From positions 1-64,000 of the forward strand of contig JAMKCH010056553.1 in NCBI GenBank assembly GCA_023653785.1: a stretch of DNA of 64,000 nucleotides. Reading direction: 5' to 3'. Made by a program: the position numbers and the translations under genes. Positions within the stretch are counted from its first letter, which is position 1, and every line of letters starts with the position of its first letter. The notes under the pieces were generated by a model. The model saw only the letters and a list, made by a program, of their open reading frames with translations, searched no databases and was not told the origin of the DNA. Shown piece by piece: positions 25,139 to 35,687 of this stretch. This DNA comes from Ophioderma brevispina. Lineage: Eukaryota; Echinodermata; Ophiuroidea; Amphilepidida; Ophiodermatidae.

Positions 25139-25484
25139 GGTGCAACAAGAGATTTTACATATCAGGCATCCCTAAAAAATGGAAGTACTGATTTTTGCCC
25201 TGATGTAAAGCTTTCCATCAAAAACATCCCCATCTGAAAGGATTAAACTCAGAAATGTTTCTTTGGTACAAAAATTGTGAAATTTCTAATTTCGTATAGG
25301 AGTAAATACGAAATTCAGCCCATATTTTATATATTGAAATATAAGCAAATAAAAATCACCCATTTTCTCTCTTTTAAGACACTTCTGTTGGCCAAATACA
25401 AGGTAAGAAATCTATTGAGTGTCTAACCTATATGAAAATATTATGCCACAATATTTGGGTACCTCAAAATCACTTGTTGCACCT
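25139..25484 (+). mobile_element. TTAA-flanked MITE, family A copy 1
   Basis: TTAA then GGTGCAACAAGAGATTTTAC; right end CACTTGTTGCACCT then TTAA (25485-25488). Strongly similar along its length to 38541-38888 (AAGCTTTCCAT, CCCCATCTGAAAGGATTAA, GGTACAAAAA, CAAGGTAAGAAATCT). Confidence 0.85.
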
Positions 25485-25488
25485 TTAA

Positions 25489-26117
25489 GGCACCATTTGC
25501 AGTACTTAAAACAATAACAGCACATTTTTTGAAGAGCACCCCCAATTTCAAAATTTGATATTTTTGCACAGTTATGTTGGTAATTGTCTAGGAAACTACA
25601 CCTGCGAACGAGAACGCTAAAAGTGCGTATTTATCATAAAATAAGCCATTTTGTAATTAGAATTGGGATCCCAGATTGTGCTTAACGGCAGACCTGGAAA
25701 TGCTAAGTTTATGTCCGTCCATGATGAAATAGTGCCATCTCAAGAAAATGACCTCTAACTTGATGACTTGCCTGAACCAATAAAACCAACTAATGGATGA
25801 GCGTAGATACGTACATGACCTATTTCATGTGCTATTCCTTGGACATGGTTTGGAAGGGGGCCGAGATCTCCGATAATTAATTATTCGAATTACAAAATTC
25901 CTTCCTTTGCGAAACAGACGTTTTCGAGCTTAACCATTCCAAGGTATAGTTTACTAGCCAGTTACCAATGCAACAGTGTAAAAATCTCAAAATTTTTGGA
26001 AAATTGGGGCGCTCTTCAAAAAATGTGCTATATAAGAGACATGTTTCAGGGATCCCTGTCAGGCTGTCAACATATTGAGATGTGTTACAAATGTCTGCTA
26101 GCTTCCGGGTTACAATG
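25489..26117. other. Intergenic, no gene seen
   Basis: Contains a diffuse inverted similarity (ACTTAAAACAATAACAGCACATTTTTTGAAGAGC.CCCC at 25505 versus GGGGCGCTCTTCAAAAAATGTGCTAT at 26005), indicating another decayed foldback of about 530 bp around 25500-26045. No coding signal. Confidence 0.45.
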
Positions 26118-26125
26118 GTTAGTGA

Positions 26126-26341
26126 CAGTGGCGTAATGGGCCTGCCTGCTCTGAGGGGGCAAATTTCCAAGTCTTGGGAAATTTTCCCTCTCGGGGGGGA
26201 GGGGGGGGGGGTCAAAAGGCCAATTTTTCCCAGTCAGAGGGCTAAAAAACGGCTGATTTAGCATGATGTTTGCCAATTTTTTCCCGGCAAAGTCGTCAGG
26301 GGGCAACCTGCCCCCCCCCACACCGGCCTGTTACGCCGCTG
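26126..26341 (+). mobile_element. hAT-type MITE with perfect 8-bp target duplication
   Basis: Begins CAGTGGCGTAATGGGCC and ends GGCCTGTTACGCCGCTG; flanked by GTTAGTGA at 26118-26125 and 26342-26349. The 8-bp duplication and CAG..CTG termini with a short TIR are hallmarks of hAT elements. 216 bp, no coding. Confidence 0.9.
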
Positions 26342-26519
26342 GTTAGTGAGTGGTACCTCAGCATTTGCTCATTACCTGCAATTTCAGACATAAAGATTAA
26401 TTTTTACCTACTTAGTGTACTAACAGGTTATTTTTTAATTTAAGTATGTTTTAAAAGATGTCTTTACGGTCTGAAAGAAAGAATTACTACTGCAATATGA
26501 TTGCCTTATTAGCTGAATT

Positions 26520-26893
26520 CAGTGGCGTAGCTAGGATTTTGTTGACAAGGGGGCACAGATTTGTGAATGTACCGACGCATGTATCGTACCGACAATTCTT
26601 TTTTTTCTCGGCTCGCTACGTTCGCCGGTTGACCCCAATTTTTTAACTGTCGCCTCCAAATTCTGAAGGGGGGAGAAAGGGGGATTTTGCCAATGCAAAA
26701 ATACTAATAGGTAGTAAGTAGTATTGACCAATTAAGCAGTTATTAGTGACCAATTTTCGTGAAGCTCTATCATGCACCACGCACACACAAAAAAACCTTT
26801 TTTTGACTATTGACAAATGTACAGACGGACCGTTATGTACCGACAAAACATCTCGGTCGGGGGGCACGTGCCCCCCCCCCGGCTACGCCACTG
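26520..26893 (+). mobile_element. hAT-type MITE, CAGTGGCGTAGC family
   Basis: Begins CAGTGGCGTAGCTAGG, ends CCGGCTACGCCACTG. Flanks GCTGAATT (26512-26519) and ACTGAATT (26894-26901) match at 7 of 8 bases. 374 bp with internal ACCGACGCATGTATCGTACCG and ACGGACCG..ATGTACCGACAAAACAT facing each other. Open frames here are shadows. Confidence 0.85.
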
Positions 26894-26901
26894 ACTGAAT
26901 T

Positions 26902-27676
26902 AACTAACAAATGTTGTCTATGGAGGTCGCCATGTTTGGCATTGGTGACGTTGCTCGGCATTGGTGACGTTGTATGACTTGAGAAGTCAATAGATAAAAA
27001 CAGGTGTCTGTGGAATTTCTGGGGTACTCCTGGTCATTAAATCGGATTACATAGTGTGTCCAGTAGAAAATCAATAACGATCGCTTAAAAAAATGACAAA
27101 TTCTTGAACAGGATATAACTGAAAAGGTTTGGTTGTTTCATTCATTGGCTACTTCTTTGAAGACACTATGTACTACATACCATCATGATTTCTATTTTTC
27201 ACGTGGGCCGATCAAAATGGCTGCAATCATATGGAAGATATTATAAACGTTTTACTTTGTTATCGATAATAGAGTATAATTTTTCTTACTGAAAGACATT
27301 CGTTTTAAACAAAAATGTATGTATAATATGTTGACACGTAGATTATATTAGCCTGGTATTTCACTTTAAAGGTGCATTTTGTGATTCCAGGACTTTCTGT
27401 TTTATTCATTTTTCACTAGATATCCTTGAGAAAAGCTTATTCACAACTTTTTAGGTGATCCCGACTTCGCAGTTTTGTGTTATGCGCAAATGCTCATTTC
27501 CCACGGTCCCATAGGCCACTGTGCTATAACTTCTGTCCGTTTACCATACAGGTCAATATTTTGAACGTTATTAAGATTTTTGGACGGATTGCGCAGCAAA
27601 ATCCGGCTTATGAAATGGCAATGTCTGGATGGATGGATGGATGTGTGTACGTATGTGCGTGTCTGGATACAAAAAA
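26902..27676. other. Intergenic; GGAT microsatellite
   Basis: TGGATGGATGGATGGATG at 27626-27643 and GTGTACGTATGTGCGTGTC follow. TTTAAAGGTGCATTTTGTG at 27366 resembles a TTAA-MITE end without a partner. No gene seen. Confidence 0.4.
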
Positions 27677-28080
27677 GGTAAACATTTTGCCATAACTTTT
27701 TTTCCAGATGAGCTAGAGTACCCAAACTTAGATATATTGTAGGAGGGTACAAGCCCCTACAAACCATGTAATCCATTCCCACAGGGTCCTCCCCTGGGTC
27801 TGACAGGGGTGTGGGGAAATGTCAAAAAAGGTCAACATTTCACAAAAAAGGTAAACATTTTGCCATAACTTTTTTTCCAGATGAGCTAGAGTACCCAAAC
27901 TTAGATATATTGTAGGAGGGTACAAGCCCCTACAAACCATGTAATCCATTCCCCCAGGGTCCTCCCCTGGGTCTGACAGGGGGTGGGGAAATGTCAAAAA
28001 AGGTCAACATTTCTGAAAAAAGTCAAATCTTTTTTCTAGATGAGTTAGAGTAGCCAAACTCAATATAATTTTAGTCTATA
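27677..28080 (+). repeat. 172-bp tandem duplication
   Basis: GGTAAACATTTTGCCATAAC at 27677 recurs at 27849 with near-identical following sequence (GATGAGCTAGAGTACCCAAA, GGAGGGTACAAGCCCCTAC, GGTCCTCCCCTGGGTCTGAC). A third, shorter and more diverged unit starts near 28019. Recent duplication judged by identity. Confidence 0.85.
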
Positions 28081-29049
28081 GACTGAAAGTGTTTAGACCT
28101 ATGCCTTTGATAAGCTCCTAGGCGACCGCCTAACTGCCCGATATGGAGTTTTGTTAAGGTTTGGGTCCAACAGTCCACTTAGCTTCAAGTGCCTTCCATG
28201 CAGGCAGACTGGCTTATGGACTTTTTTGGTCTCCACCTTCTTGCGTCAAGTATAGACTATATATACACAATGTACACCCATATTATTCAACGCCCCAGAG
28301 CTGCACATACCCTAGGGAGAAAAGGCAATCCGTCCATACCGCCATTGGCGGTTTACAGATTTTTTTAAAGAATATTTTGGTTATCAATGTTATCCAAGAT
28401 TTCAATATCGACATCGATAAGGTCATTCATTTCCCCACACCATGCATTTAGGTCACCGCAAATACAAACTGGGATAAAATCCCCATTAACAGGTGTGCTG
28501 AACTGAATAATTTCATCTTCTAAACTATCAAATAGACTGATGTTGGAATAAGGTGATGATTCTGGGGGTATATAAACTGCACAAGGGGCAATTTCATTAC
28601 CACAAAATTCACTATCAATTTTGTGTGGTCATTATCAATAACCGAGACTGAATGTTGAAACTTGTTTTCACATAAACCAGTACCACCAGATTTTTTCTAA
28701 AATACAAGCGATTTTTGGCATATAGAGTAAAATTAGGTAACTGAGCATTAACTACATCTTGATCATCAAATTTAGATTCTGTAATAATAAAAATATCTTT
28801 ACTATTTATCTCTTCAACAAAGTCTGGGTTAAGAATAAGCTTTTGTATAAGACCGTCAGCATTTAATAGTCCAATTGAAGCTTTGTACGTATTAAAGTAG
28901 CTATGTTCATTTACTAGATGGTGAATACTGGTAGGTGTTGGTTCATTCTGTCTCTCAGCATGATCCTATGCTTGCTTATGTGTTAAGGGTTGAGGCCCAG
29001 TGTGGTATAATCAATCATGTTGAGACCCAGTTTGAAAAAGTCATCAGAG

Positions 29050-29217
29050 TCAGCAGTGTCAGCAGCTGCTGACAGGCCCCCCCCCTAAAATATTGCTCTC
29101 AGGGCCCCCTCGGACACACCTTAATCGCACTAAAGTATGATATTGCGTTGCTTCTTGACGCTAAAGGGGCCCCACCTTAAGCTGCTGACAGGGCCCTTTT
29201 CCTTAAATCCGCCGCTG
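29050..29217 (-). mobile_element. hAT-like MITE, one clear end, inside the LINE
   Basis: The right end CTTAAATCCGCCGCTG read on minus is CAGCGGCGGATTTAAG, a common hAT-type terminus. CAGCTGCTGACAGG (29063) and GCTGCTGACAGGGCCC (29181) repeat near both sides. The left boundary and target duplication could not be fixed. Confidence 0.5.
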
Positions 29218-29387
29218 GTTCTCCAGCACAGTAATTGAATAGTTGTAACCTTTGCAGAAGATTTTACCATTCTTGGTGTATGCTTGCTTCACATTGTCCA
29301 GAGATTTGGCATAATGCATCATCTTGTTTCTCAGTGGGGACAGGTCTTCATTGATGAAAATGTTTTTGTATTTGTCCATTTGCTTCA

Positions 29388-29650
29388 TTTTTGTGTCGTC
29401 TGCAAGAATTGCAGAAGGCACATAGGGATTACTCTGGTCGTATGTCTGTGTATCTGTGTGTGTGTCTGTGGTCAAAATGTTAACCCTTACTATATTGCAT
29501 GCCGTATGAGTTCCATAAGGGCTACGGTGATGTAACTTGGTGGAAAGGAGGGGGAGAGGTGGGGTGACATGTTGGTGATGTGACCATTGGCCCCATTCAC
29601 AAACCGCGACGGCAGACGACACTCGTGGTCCGGGGACCACACTGTATTTT
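29388..29650 (+). mobile_element. Short HINE-like element nested in LINE ORF1
   Basis: Subterminal GTGTCGTCTGC (29393-29403) is perfectly inverted as GCAGACGACAC (29612-29622). A perfect hairpin GTGGTCC..GGACCAC (29625-29640) follows. Same plan as 12770-14552 but only about 260 bp, with a GTGTCTGTG microsatellite in the core. It splits the LINE ORF1 between FVC..FKIKRK and KQMDKY, so it is younger than the LINE. Confidence 0.75.
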
Positions 29651-30155
29651 TCTTTTTATTTTGAAGCATCTGCAAACAAACCTAACAATGATTGGACGAG
29701 GTTTGCCGTTGGTACTCTTGCCAATCCTATGGGCATTTGAAATGTCACTGACAGAAATGTTGACATCAATGTCCTTGGCCAATTCAACTATGTTGTCTTC
29801 AATAACTTCATCTGCTTCCTCAGATAAACCAAAAATACGGATATTTTCCCTGCGGGTATACATGTCTGTTTCATATTGTGCTAAACGTTTCAGTGTGTTA
29901 AGCTTCTCATCACAGTCTTCTGTGTGAATTCTCAGAGATTCACTAAAGTCATTGTGAAGAGATTTGAACTGGTCTATCTAACCTCTCTTCAAATGCGGTA
30001 AACCATTTTGGGGCTACCTCAGTGTGTGAATCAATATCGGGGTCCTCCATGTTATTAAGCGTTCTTGATATCTTAGAGTTATTCCCTCTTACTGGAGTGC
30101 TAGCCACAAATGAGATAGATGAGTCCAGACTGCATTTTCCCCTCCTTTTGGTCAT

Positions 30156-31722
30156 GTTGTTTAGTAGATTAAACCATGCTCGATTGTTGAGGATTTATAG
30201 GATTTATTCAGAGTTCTGATACAACTCACCTACAGGCAATGCTGCTATTATGATTCCCAGAAGTGGGAAGTACAAATAGCTGCCATGTGAACATTAGGCA
30301 TTTTACACACAGCATAATATTGGATGGCAGCTATTTCACTAAGCCCTGCCATGCCCTGCCATTCAGAAGTCACAGAAGTGGGACAGTACAAATAGCTGGG
30401 CCATCCTCCGATAAAGTGTTCAAGTTTGGTCTCCAAAATGACCAAATATCAACATTAAGGAATTCCTGAAAATCGTAAACTTTTCAGAACACGGAACAAT
30501 GCATGGGTGATCTTAAACAATATCCGATTTTTAGTATAATTAATAGCCTAACGTTAACACTGAATTAACGTATCTGGGTAACGTATCTGGCCTGCCTTTT
30601 TCTTAGTCGTGCTGTTCTTGATGAAAGTACATGCTTCACCGACTTAGTCGCTATACTTATCAGGTATTACCTTCATACTAAAGCATGGTGTGGTATTCGA
30701 CTTTATGTATCACAGCATTTTGCAAGAGCGTAGTGGGAGGCAGGTAACATATCTGGCGTGGTTTGAACGTAACATGAGGGATTTCCTTCATTACTAGGGC
30801 TGGAAATTGTTACTTTGAAACCAGATTTTTATGAAAACATGTATAATATAACATTGACATCTGCTCGATTTATCACATATTGGAACATCGTTCTTCCGTT
30901 ATTTTTAGCAATTTTGTATCCATTCGAATTATGGTAACGTATGGCTGCAATATTATCATGTTTGAACTTAATAATTAGGGCATAATAGAGGCTGATAAAA
31001 ATGCAGCGTAATCTGTGATATGCATTCTTGTGTAACGAGCAGGGACACATTTTAAAGAATGGATTTGGGCTGGCAGCATGCCGAAAAGCAAGAATTATGC
31101 ATCTTTAGCCTTATTGCTTGATACTTTCTCATCCGGTTACAACTTCTAGTCCGGATCATTTGAAAATATAACTCCTAAGTATAATTTATATTAATTAATA
31201 TTCTTAATGGGAAAAACAAGCTTTAAACTGTGCATTATTACAACTTTTTGCACAATTAATCAATGGCACTTCTACTGACTAATTTGTGTATTGGAAGACA
31301 TCTTCCACCTTTGTATATAGGTTAACTACAAGATACACTTTGGGGTATTTTTGAACATCATTCAAACTGAGTGGATATTTGTACTCGACCACAGCTCTCT
31401 CTTTATTTCGCATTCTCTGAATGCACCCCAATATCCACTTGTCTGGGCTATTCTTTCACGACACCACGACATCATCGAATATGCCAACGTCATCACCATC
31501 TTCCACTCTTCCAGATGCGCATTACTGTTACTGTACCTGACACGGGCTGTTGTATCCCATGAAAGGGCTCCAGTTGGGCATTCATTGAGTTTTGCCAAAA
31601 TGATAGACTTTGCACATCTCCATGACTTTGAACATGGATTGTATTGAAAACCTTTGACCTTACTGCCTCTGTCTCCTCTGACCCATTCTCTTGCTGATCT
31701 ATATATCATCCAGCACTTGAGA
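30156..31722. other. Intergenic, small inverted repeat only
   Basis: AAATAGCTGCCATGTGA (30274) faces TGGATGGCAGCTATTTCAC (30321), and AGAAGTGGGA.AGTACAAATAGCTG occurs at 30260 and 30374. The same AATAGCTGCCATGTGA core is found at 51772 and 49473. No gene seen. Confidence 0.5.
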
Positions 31723-31906
31723 AATTTGTGCACTCAACTCTGGGACAGGCTCTGGGTTTAGCACAGGGACGAGCTCCGTGGCAGACTCTTACTGATGGGG
31801 TCAGTACATGTAGGTTGTGCATGGTCAGCATCTTCAGTAAACATTTGTAATGTCCGCTGTCTGTCATTTGCACCTGATACAAGATGTGGTTTGAAGAAGC
31901 AGTCAT

Positions 31907-32419
31907 CAGTTCGGGCCGACTGCCGGATCCGGCAATGTTGCCGCAGCCGGCAGTATATTGCCAGTTCAGGCAACATAAAAACAAGCATCCCTGCAGAATT
32001 CGGAAACCTTAAACGATTTTATTGGATTGGGACTTTATATTTTTTAGGGGGAAGTCCATATTTTACCCATGACAATGTATGATATGTCGCCAAATTTTCA
32101 CCCAGGACCAAAAATTGTCACCTTGGGGTTGTGTTAAAATTGGAAAATTCAAATTTGTCACTTTTTTACTTTTTATTGAAATTTTAGGTTAAAATCGTTT
32201 TTATATCACAAAATATTTTTTTTATTTGTAGTTAAACATTATTTGACGAAATACTTTGTTTACAATCACTTTCTGTATCTAAAAATCCCATTATTAAATT
32301 AACTTACCAACTTTAAATTTACAGCGCTTGCAATGCATTGTGGGAAACAACACTGCCGGTTCCGGCAACACATTGCCGGCTACGGCAACATTGCCGTATC
32401 CGGCAGTCGGTCCGAACTG
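31907..32419 (+). mobile_element. GCCGG-rich MITE with 5-bp target duplication and known empty site
   Basis: Begins CAGTTCGGGCCGACTGCCGG and ends with CCGGCAGTCGGTCCGAACTG; the inverted repeat continues through GGCAATGTTGCCG and GCCGGCA for about 56 bp with six mismatches. GTCAT flanks it (31902-31906, 32420-32424). The sister copy at 33094-33110 reads AAGCAGTCATTGCTGGG, the uninterrupted site. Five-bp duplication with CAG..CTG ends resembles the hAT5 group. Central 390 bp is AT-rich and non-coding. Confidence 0.92.
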
Positions 32420-32754
32420 GTCATTGCTGGGATTGGTAGAGTCTTCAGTTTGGATGGATGCCAACATTTCTAAGCTCTTGTTGTGCTAGTGCAAGACCAT
32501 TGCATGGGAGAAGGTATTGTAACATGCATGTAGCAATATCACCATTGGTGGCAAGTCTTAGTGGAGTGAGTTCAGCATTTTCACTCGAGCATAGCCACCG
32601 ACTTTATTATCTGCAAAAGCAGCTTTCAGTCTATCAAATGGTTCCTCATCATCACCAATAATGTGAACAAAGTCAGAATTACACTGGTGATTGGTATCCT
32701 TCTTGCCGCACCAGCCCCAGCTCTCATCGCTGACATAGGGAGAGCGGACTGGTG

Positions 32755-32823
32755 TAGTGGCTCATCCACTTGCCTTTCACCAATGTGGCCCGGGTTCAAT
32801 CCCTTGCGGAGCCGGTGTCGTAC
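32755..32823 (+). mobile_element. tRNA-derived SINE, truncated copy
   Basis: A-box-like TGGTGTAGTGG and B-box GGTTCAATCCC at tRNA spacing, followed by GCGGAGCCGGTGTCGTAC and poly(A). Same head as 33415-33645. Confidence 0.65.
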
Positions 32824-32844
32824 AAAAAAAAAAAAAAAAAAAAT

Positions 32845-33496
32845 TGTGCACTTAATTCTGGGACAGGCTCTGGGTTTTGCTCAGGGACAGGCTCCATGGC
32901 AGATTCTGGAACTGATGGGGAGGGGGGTAAGTATATGTAGGTTGTGCATGGTCGACATCTTCAGTAAACATTTGTAATGTCAGCTGTCTGTCAGTTGCAC
33001 CTGATACATGATGTGGTTTGAAGAAGCAGTCGTTGCTGGGATTGGTAGAGTCTTCAGTTTGGACCTGATACATGATGTGGTTTGAAGAAGCAGTCATTGC
33101 TGGGATTGGTACAGTCTTCAGTTTGGATGGATGCCAACATTTCTAAGCTCTTGTTGTGCATGTGCAAGACCATTGCATGGGAGAAGGTATTGCAACATGC
33201 ATGTAGCAATATCAAAATTGGTGGCAAGTCTTAGTGGAGTGAGTTCAGCATTTTCACTCGAGCATAGCCACCGACTTTATTATCTGCAAAAGCAGCTTTC
33301 AGTCTATCAAATGGTTCCTCATCATCACCAATAATGTGAACAAAGTCAGAATTACACTGGTGATTGGTATCCTTCTTGCCGCACCAGCCCCAGCTCTCAT
33401 CGCTGACATAGGGAGAGCGGACTGGTGTAGTGGCTCATCCACTTGCCTTTCACCAATGTGGCCCGGGTTCAATCCCTTGCGGAGCCGGTGTCGTAC
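32845..33496 (+). repeat. Direct duplication, copy 2 (empty MITE site)
   Basis: Matches 31723-32823 without the MITE. It has its own internal tandem duplication of about 66 bp: CCTGATACATGATGTGG..GAAGCAGTC.TTGCTGGG occurs at 32999 and 33064. Confidence 0.9.
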
Positions 33497-33645
33497 GTGA
33501 ATTTGGTTGCCGATCCATACCCGTCCTCACAGGTTTTCTCTGAGAACTTCGGTTTCCTCCTGCATCTAAAATCGGACTTCTTCCCATAAAGCCTTCCTTG
33601 TCATTCTGGATTAACTCGTGGTGTTGTAGCAGCCATTTAAACAAT
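33419..33645 (+). mobile_element. tRNA-derived SINE
   Basis: Pol III A-box TGGTGTAGTGG and B-box GGGTTCAATCCC, then GCCGATCCATACCCGTCC and CAGGTTTTCTCTGAGAACTTCGGTTTCCTCC, a pyrimidine-rich body like the conserved central domains of several invertebrate SINE superfamilies. The domain name is not assigned. The tail is not sharply defined. Confidence 0.65.
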
Positions 33646-34150
33646 CACATTTGTAATGTTTGTTTGTTAAGAATTTCAACAATCAAACAATCAAATTTAC
33701 CGGCATTTTGTTCCAGATGTATTTGTCTACTTCCCATTGGTGAGCAATGTAGTTTTTAAGTTTTAAAAAGCCAGTCTATGCTTGAATGTGTTGAACATCA
33801 AAGAATGGAACAATGGTATATAAAATCTGGTTATTCACTTTTTGTGCATTAAATAATTGAAACATTTCCTACATATTAACAAATGAGGTCTATGGCAAGG
33901 GTTACAATGAGGTTGACAACACAGTCCCTCCTCGGATTCCCCATCAATAAAAAGATGATAAAATACTATGCGTATCTTTGAAGAAGACATTGTTTTTGTC
34001 ATGATGTCAGATGAGTGCCCTATCAAGGTACCTGTTGACACAGATATAGAATTAGCTATCATGCTGGATGTGGACCCCTGGGGGGCACTTACATATAAAA
34101 TGGATTTGGGTGTAAAGCTCGCGCTTCCATACGCAGGAACAATTCAGTGA
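33646..34150. other. Intergenic, no gene seen
   Basis: AT-rich; the open frame at 33968-34150 shows no domain. Confidence 0.35.
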
Positions 34151-34154
34151 CGGA

Positions 34155-34460
34155 ACTGAAAAAAATAGGGGTATTTGGATGAGAGAGAGCCAAATTGCCA
34201 CAAAATAGGGGTTTTTCTGAGTGACAAATTTGCAAAATTTTCCCAAAAATGGGGTCTTTGGGGAGAGTTTTAGAGTTTTGCAAAATTTTCTAAAAAATTG
34301 AGGTCTTTGGGTGAAAATTTCCCCAAAAAACAGGGGTCTTTGGGTGAAAATTTCCCCCAAAATATGGGGTCTTTGGGTGACAGTTGGAAAAACTTTCGCA
34401 AAATATGGGGTCTTTGGGTGAAATTCTAAAAAAATATGGGGTCTTATTTGACAAGCAGGG
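34155..34460 (+). repeat. GGGGTCTTTGGGTGA minisatellite
   Basis: Seven or eight units of about 33-48 bp built from AATATGGGGTCTTTGGGTGA plus AAATTTCCCCAAA or AAATTTTGCAAA spacers. The minus-strand frame with repeated TQRP/GEIF is a shadow of this repeat. Confidence 0.9.
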
Positions 34461-34845
34461 ACCGAAGTGTTAATCAATGATGATGTACTTTACCCCTGCA
34501 GACTTGCAGATACAGCAATCTGAAAAAGTGAAAATATTATTTTGTTCATAAGATTACAATTCAATAACTGCAATTTATAGTAGCCATGTAGGACATCATG
34601 TGTTTTTCAAAGAGCAAAGAGTGCAATTAAAGAGGTTTAAAATGCATTTCCTATGCACATTGTCCACACTCTTTTGAAAGGGAAAATGGCCAGACATAAT
34701 TTAAACTTTGTAACAGGATTTGGTATTGCTTTGGATCATTGTACTAAAACAAGTATAATTTTTAAAGATATCATTAAAAGTACCACACTACAGTTTCCAA
34801 TTTGTTTTATATGCTATTTGCTAATATTTAGGACTACATTACACA

Positions 34846-34991
34846 CAGTGGCATATCTTAGGGGTGCTTTTGGGGTGCGTGGAGCCCGGGGGTTCATGCC
34901 AAAACATGCAAAATCAGCCTATATTTGGCTATTGGAGGTTCCCCCCCCCCCGGGGGTACCCCTCAAAAAGTCGGATCTGGATACGCTAGTG
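34846..34991 (+). mobile_element. CAGTGGCATATC MITE
   Basis: Begins CAGTGGCATATCTTAGGGG, ends CTGGATACGCTAGTG, flanked by ACACA on both sides (34841-34845, 34992-34996). The internal CATGCAAAATCAGCC block resembles the 35712 family core. Confidence 0.6.
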
Positions 34992-34996
34992 ACACA

Positions 34997-35687
34997 ACTT
35001 CCACTGTACTAGCATCCAGCAAGGGAAATTCATTCAATACCATGCTTACCAAAAATGTAGATGTTCTGTTCTCTCTACAGTCTTTGCATCGTTGATGCTC
35101 TCGTTTTCATTTACCCTGAGAAAACTTATTGCTAAAGGATGTTTGGTTTGGATGTTTTAAGCAAAAATGTGCCCCATTTTGGTTTTACAAAGTACTCTAT
35201 GGGAATTTTTTGCTCATGCATCAAAACTGGTTGAAATATCAGTGCAAAACATTACAGATGGGGTTTAGGGTAAAGGCCATTCTATCAAGATGAAAACTTT
35301 AAATACTCAAAATCAGATCATCCCACTTTAATAAATCAGTGCTATCTTCATAAGATAGCATTAAAAAGTACAAGTGTTACTTTTATCTAATGCCCTATCA
35401 TAAGAATAGAGCTAATTAAAGGGTCATTTTGCTACATAACTTAATATCTTATGACTTAACCATTAGCTTTAGTAAATGCATCTGTGCATAATTTCTCTTT
35501 GTATTCAAGTACATATCTGTAAGAAATTTTCTGTCCATAAACTGACAAAGTACAGCACAGTGGCATATGGAACCCTGTGATACAAGTGTTTGCTCATAAA
35601 GCAACAGAGTATGTAGGTTTATTCAGTACACTTGAATTCAGTGTTGCAGAAAATAAACATACATGTAGTTGATGCTCTTTGCCTGTC
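34997..35687. other. Intergenic with a decayed family C relic
   Basis: 35130-35330 contains ACTCTATGGGAATTTTTTGCTC, GATGGGGTTT.GGGTAAAGGCC and TCAAGATGAAAACTTTAAATA, matching internal parts of the family C MITE (44082). No gene seen. Confidence 0.45.

Larger units (their letters stand above)
28362..30155 (-). mobile_element. Non-LTR retrotransposon with ORF1 and endonuclease, 3'-incomplete
   Basis: ORF1 starts at ATG 30155 (MTKRRGKCS) and continues, through frameshifts, to RRENIRIFGLSEE, DINVSVSDISNAHRIGK-like residues and KPRPIIVRFV (29700-29860), typical of LINE ORF1 RNA-binding proteins. It resumes at KQMDKYKNIFINEDLSPLR (29340-29390) after an insertion. ORF2 begins near 28962 (HAERQNE) with IGLLNADGLIQKL, IFIITESKFD, then after a frameshift VYIPPESSPYSN and ICGDLNAWCG (28430-28460), the GDxNA motif of the endonuclease. 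No reverse transcriptase follows, so the 3' two thirds are missing, unusual for a LINE, whose losses are usually 5'. Confidence 0.85.
31723..32823 (+). repeat. Direct duplication, copy 1
   Basis: From TTTGTGCACTCAACTCTGGG to GGAGCCGGTGTCGTAC this matches 32845-33496 almost base for base, apart from the 513-bp MITE inserted here. It ends in a truncated SINE and a run of about 21 A (32824-32844), after which copy 2 starts. Confidence 0.9.

Noticed and set aside
27480..27997. Minus-strand frames repeating YMVCRGLYPPTIYLS
   Set aside because: They are shadows of the 172-bp tandem duplication.
34052..34477. 141-codon minus-strand frame as a gene
   Set aside because: Produced by the GGGGTCTTTGGGTGA repeat; kept only as a low-interest finding.
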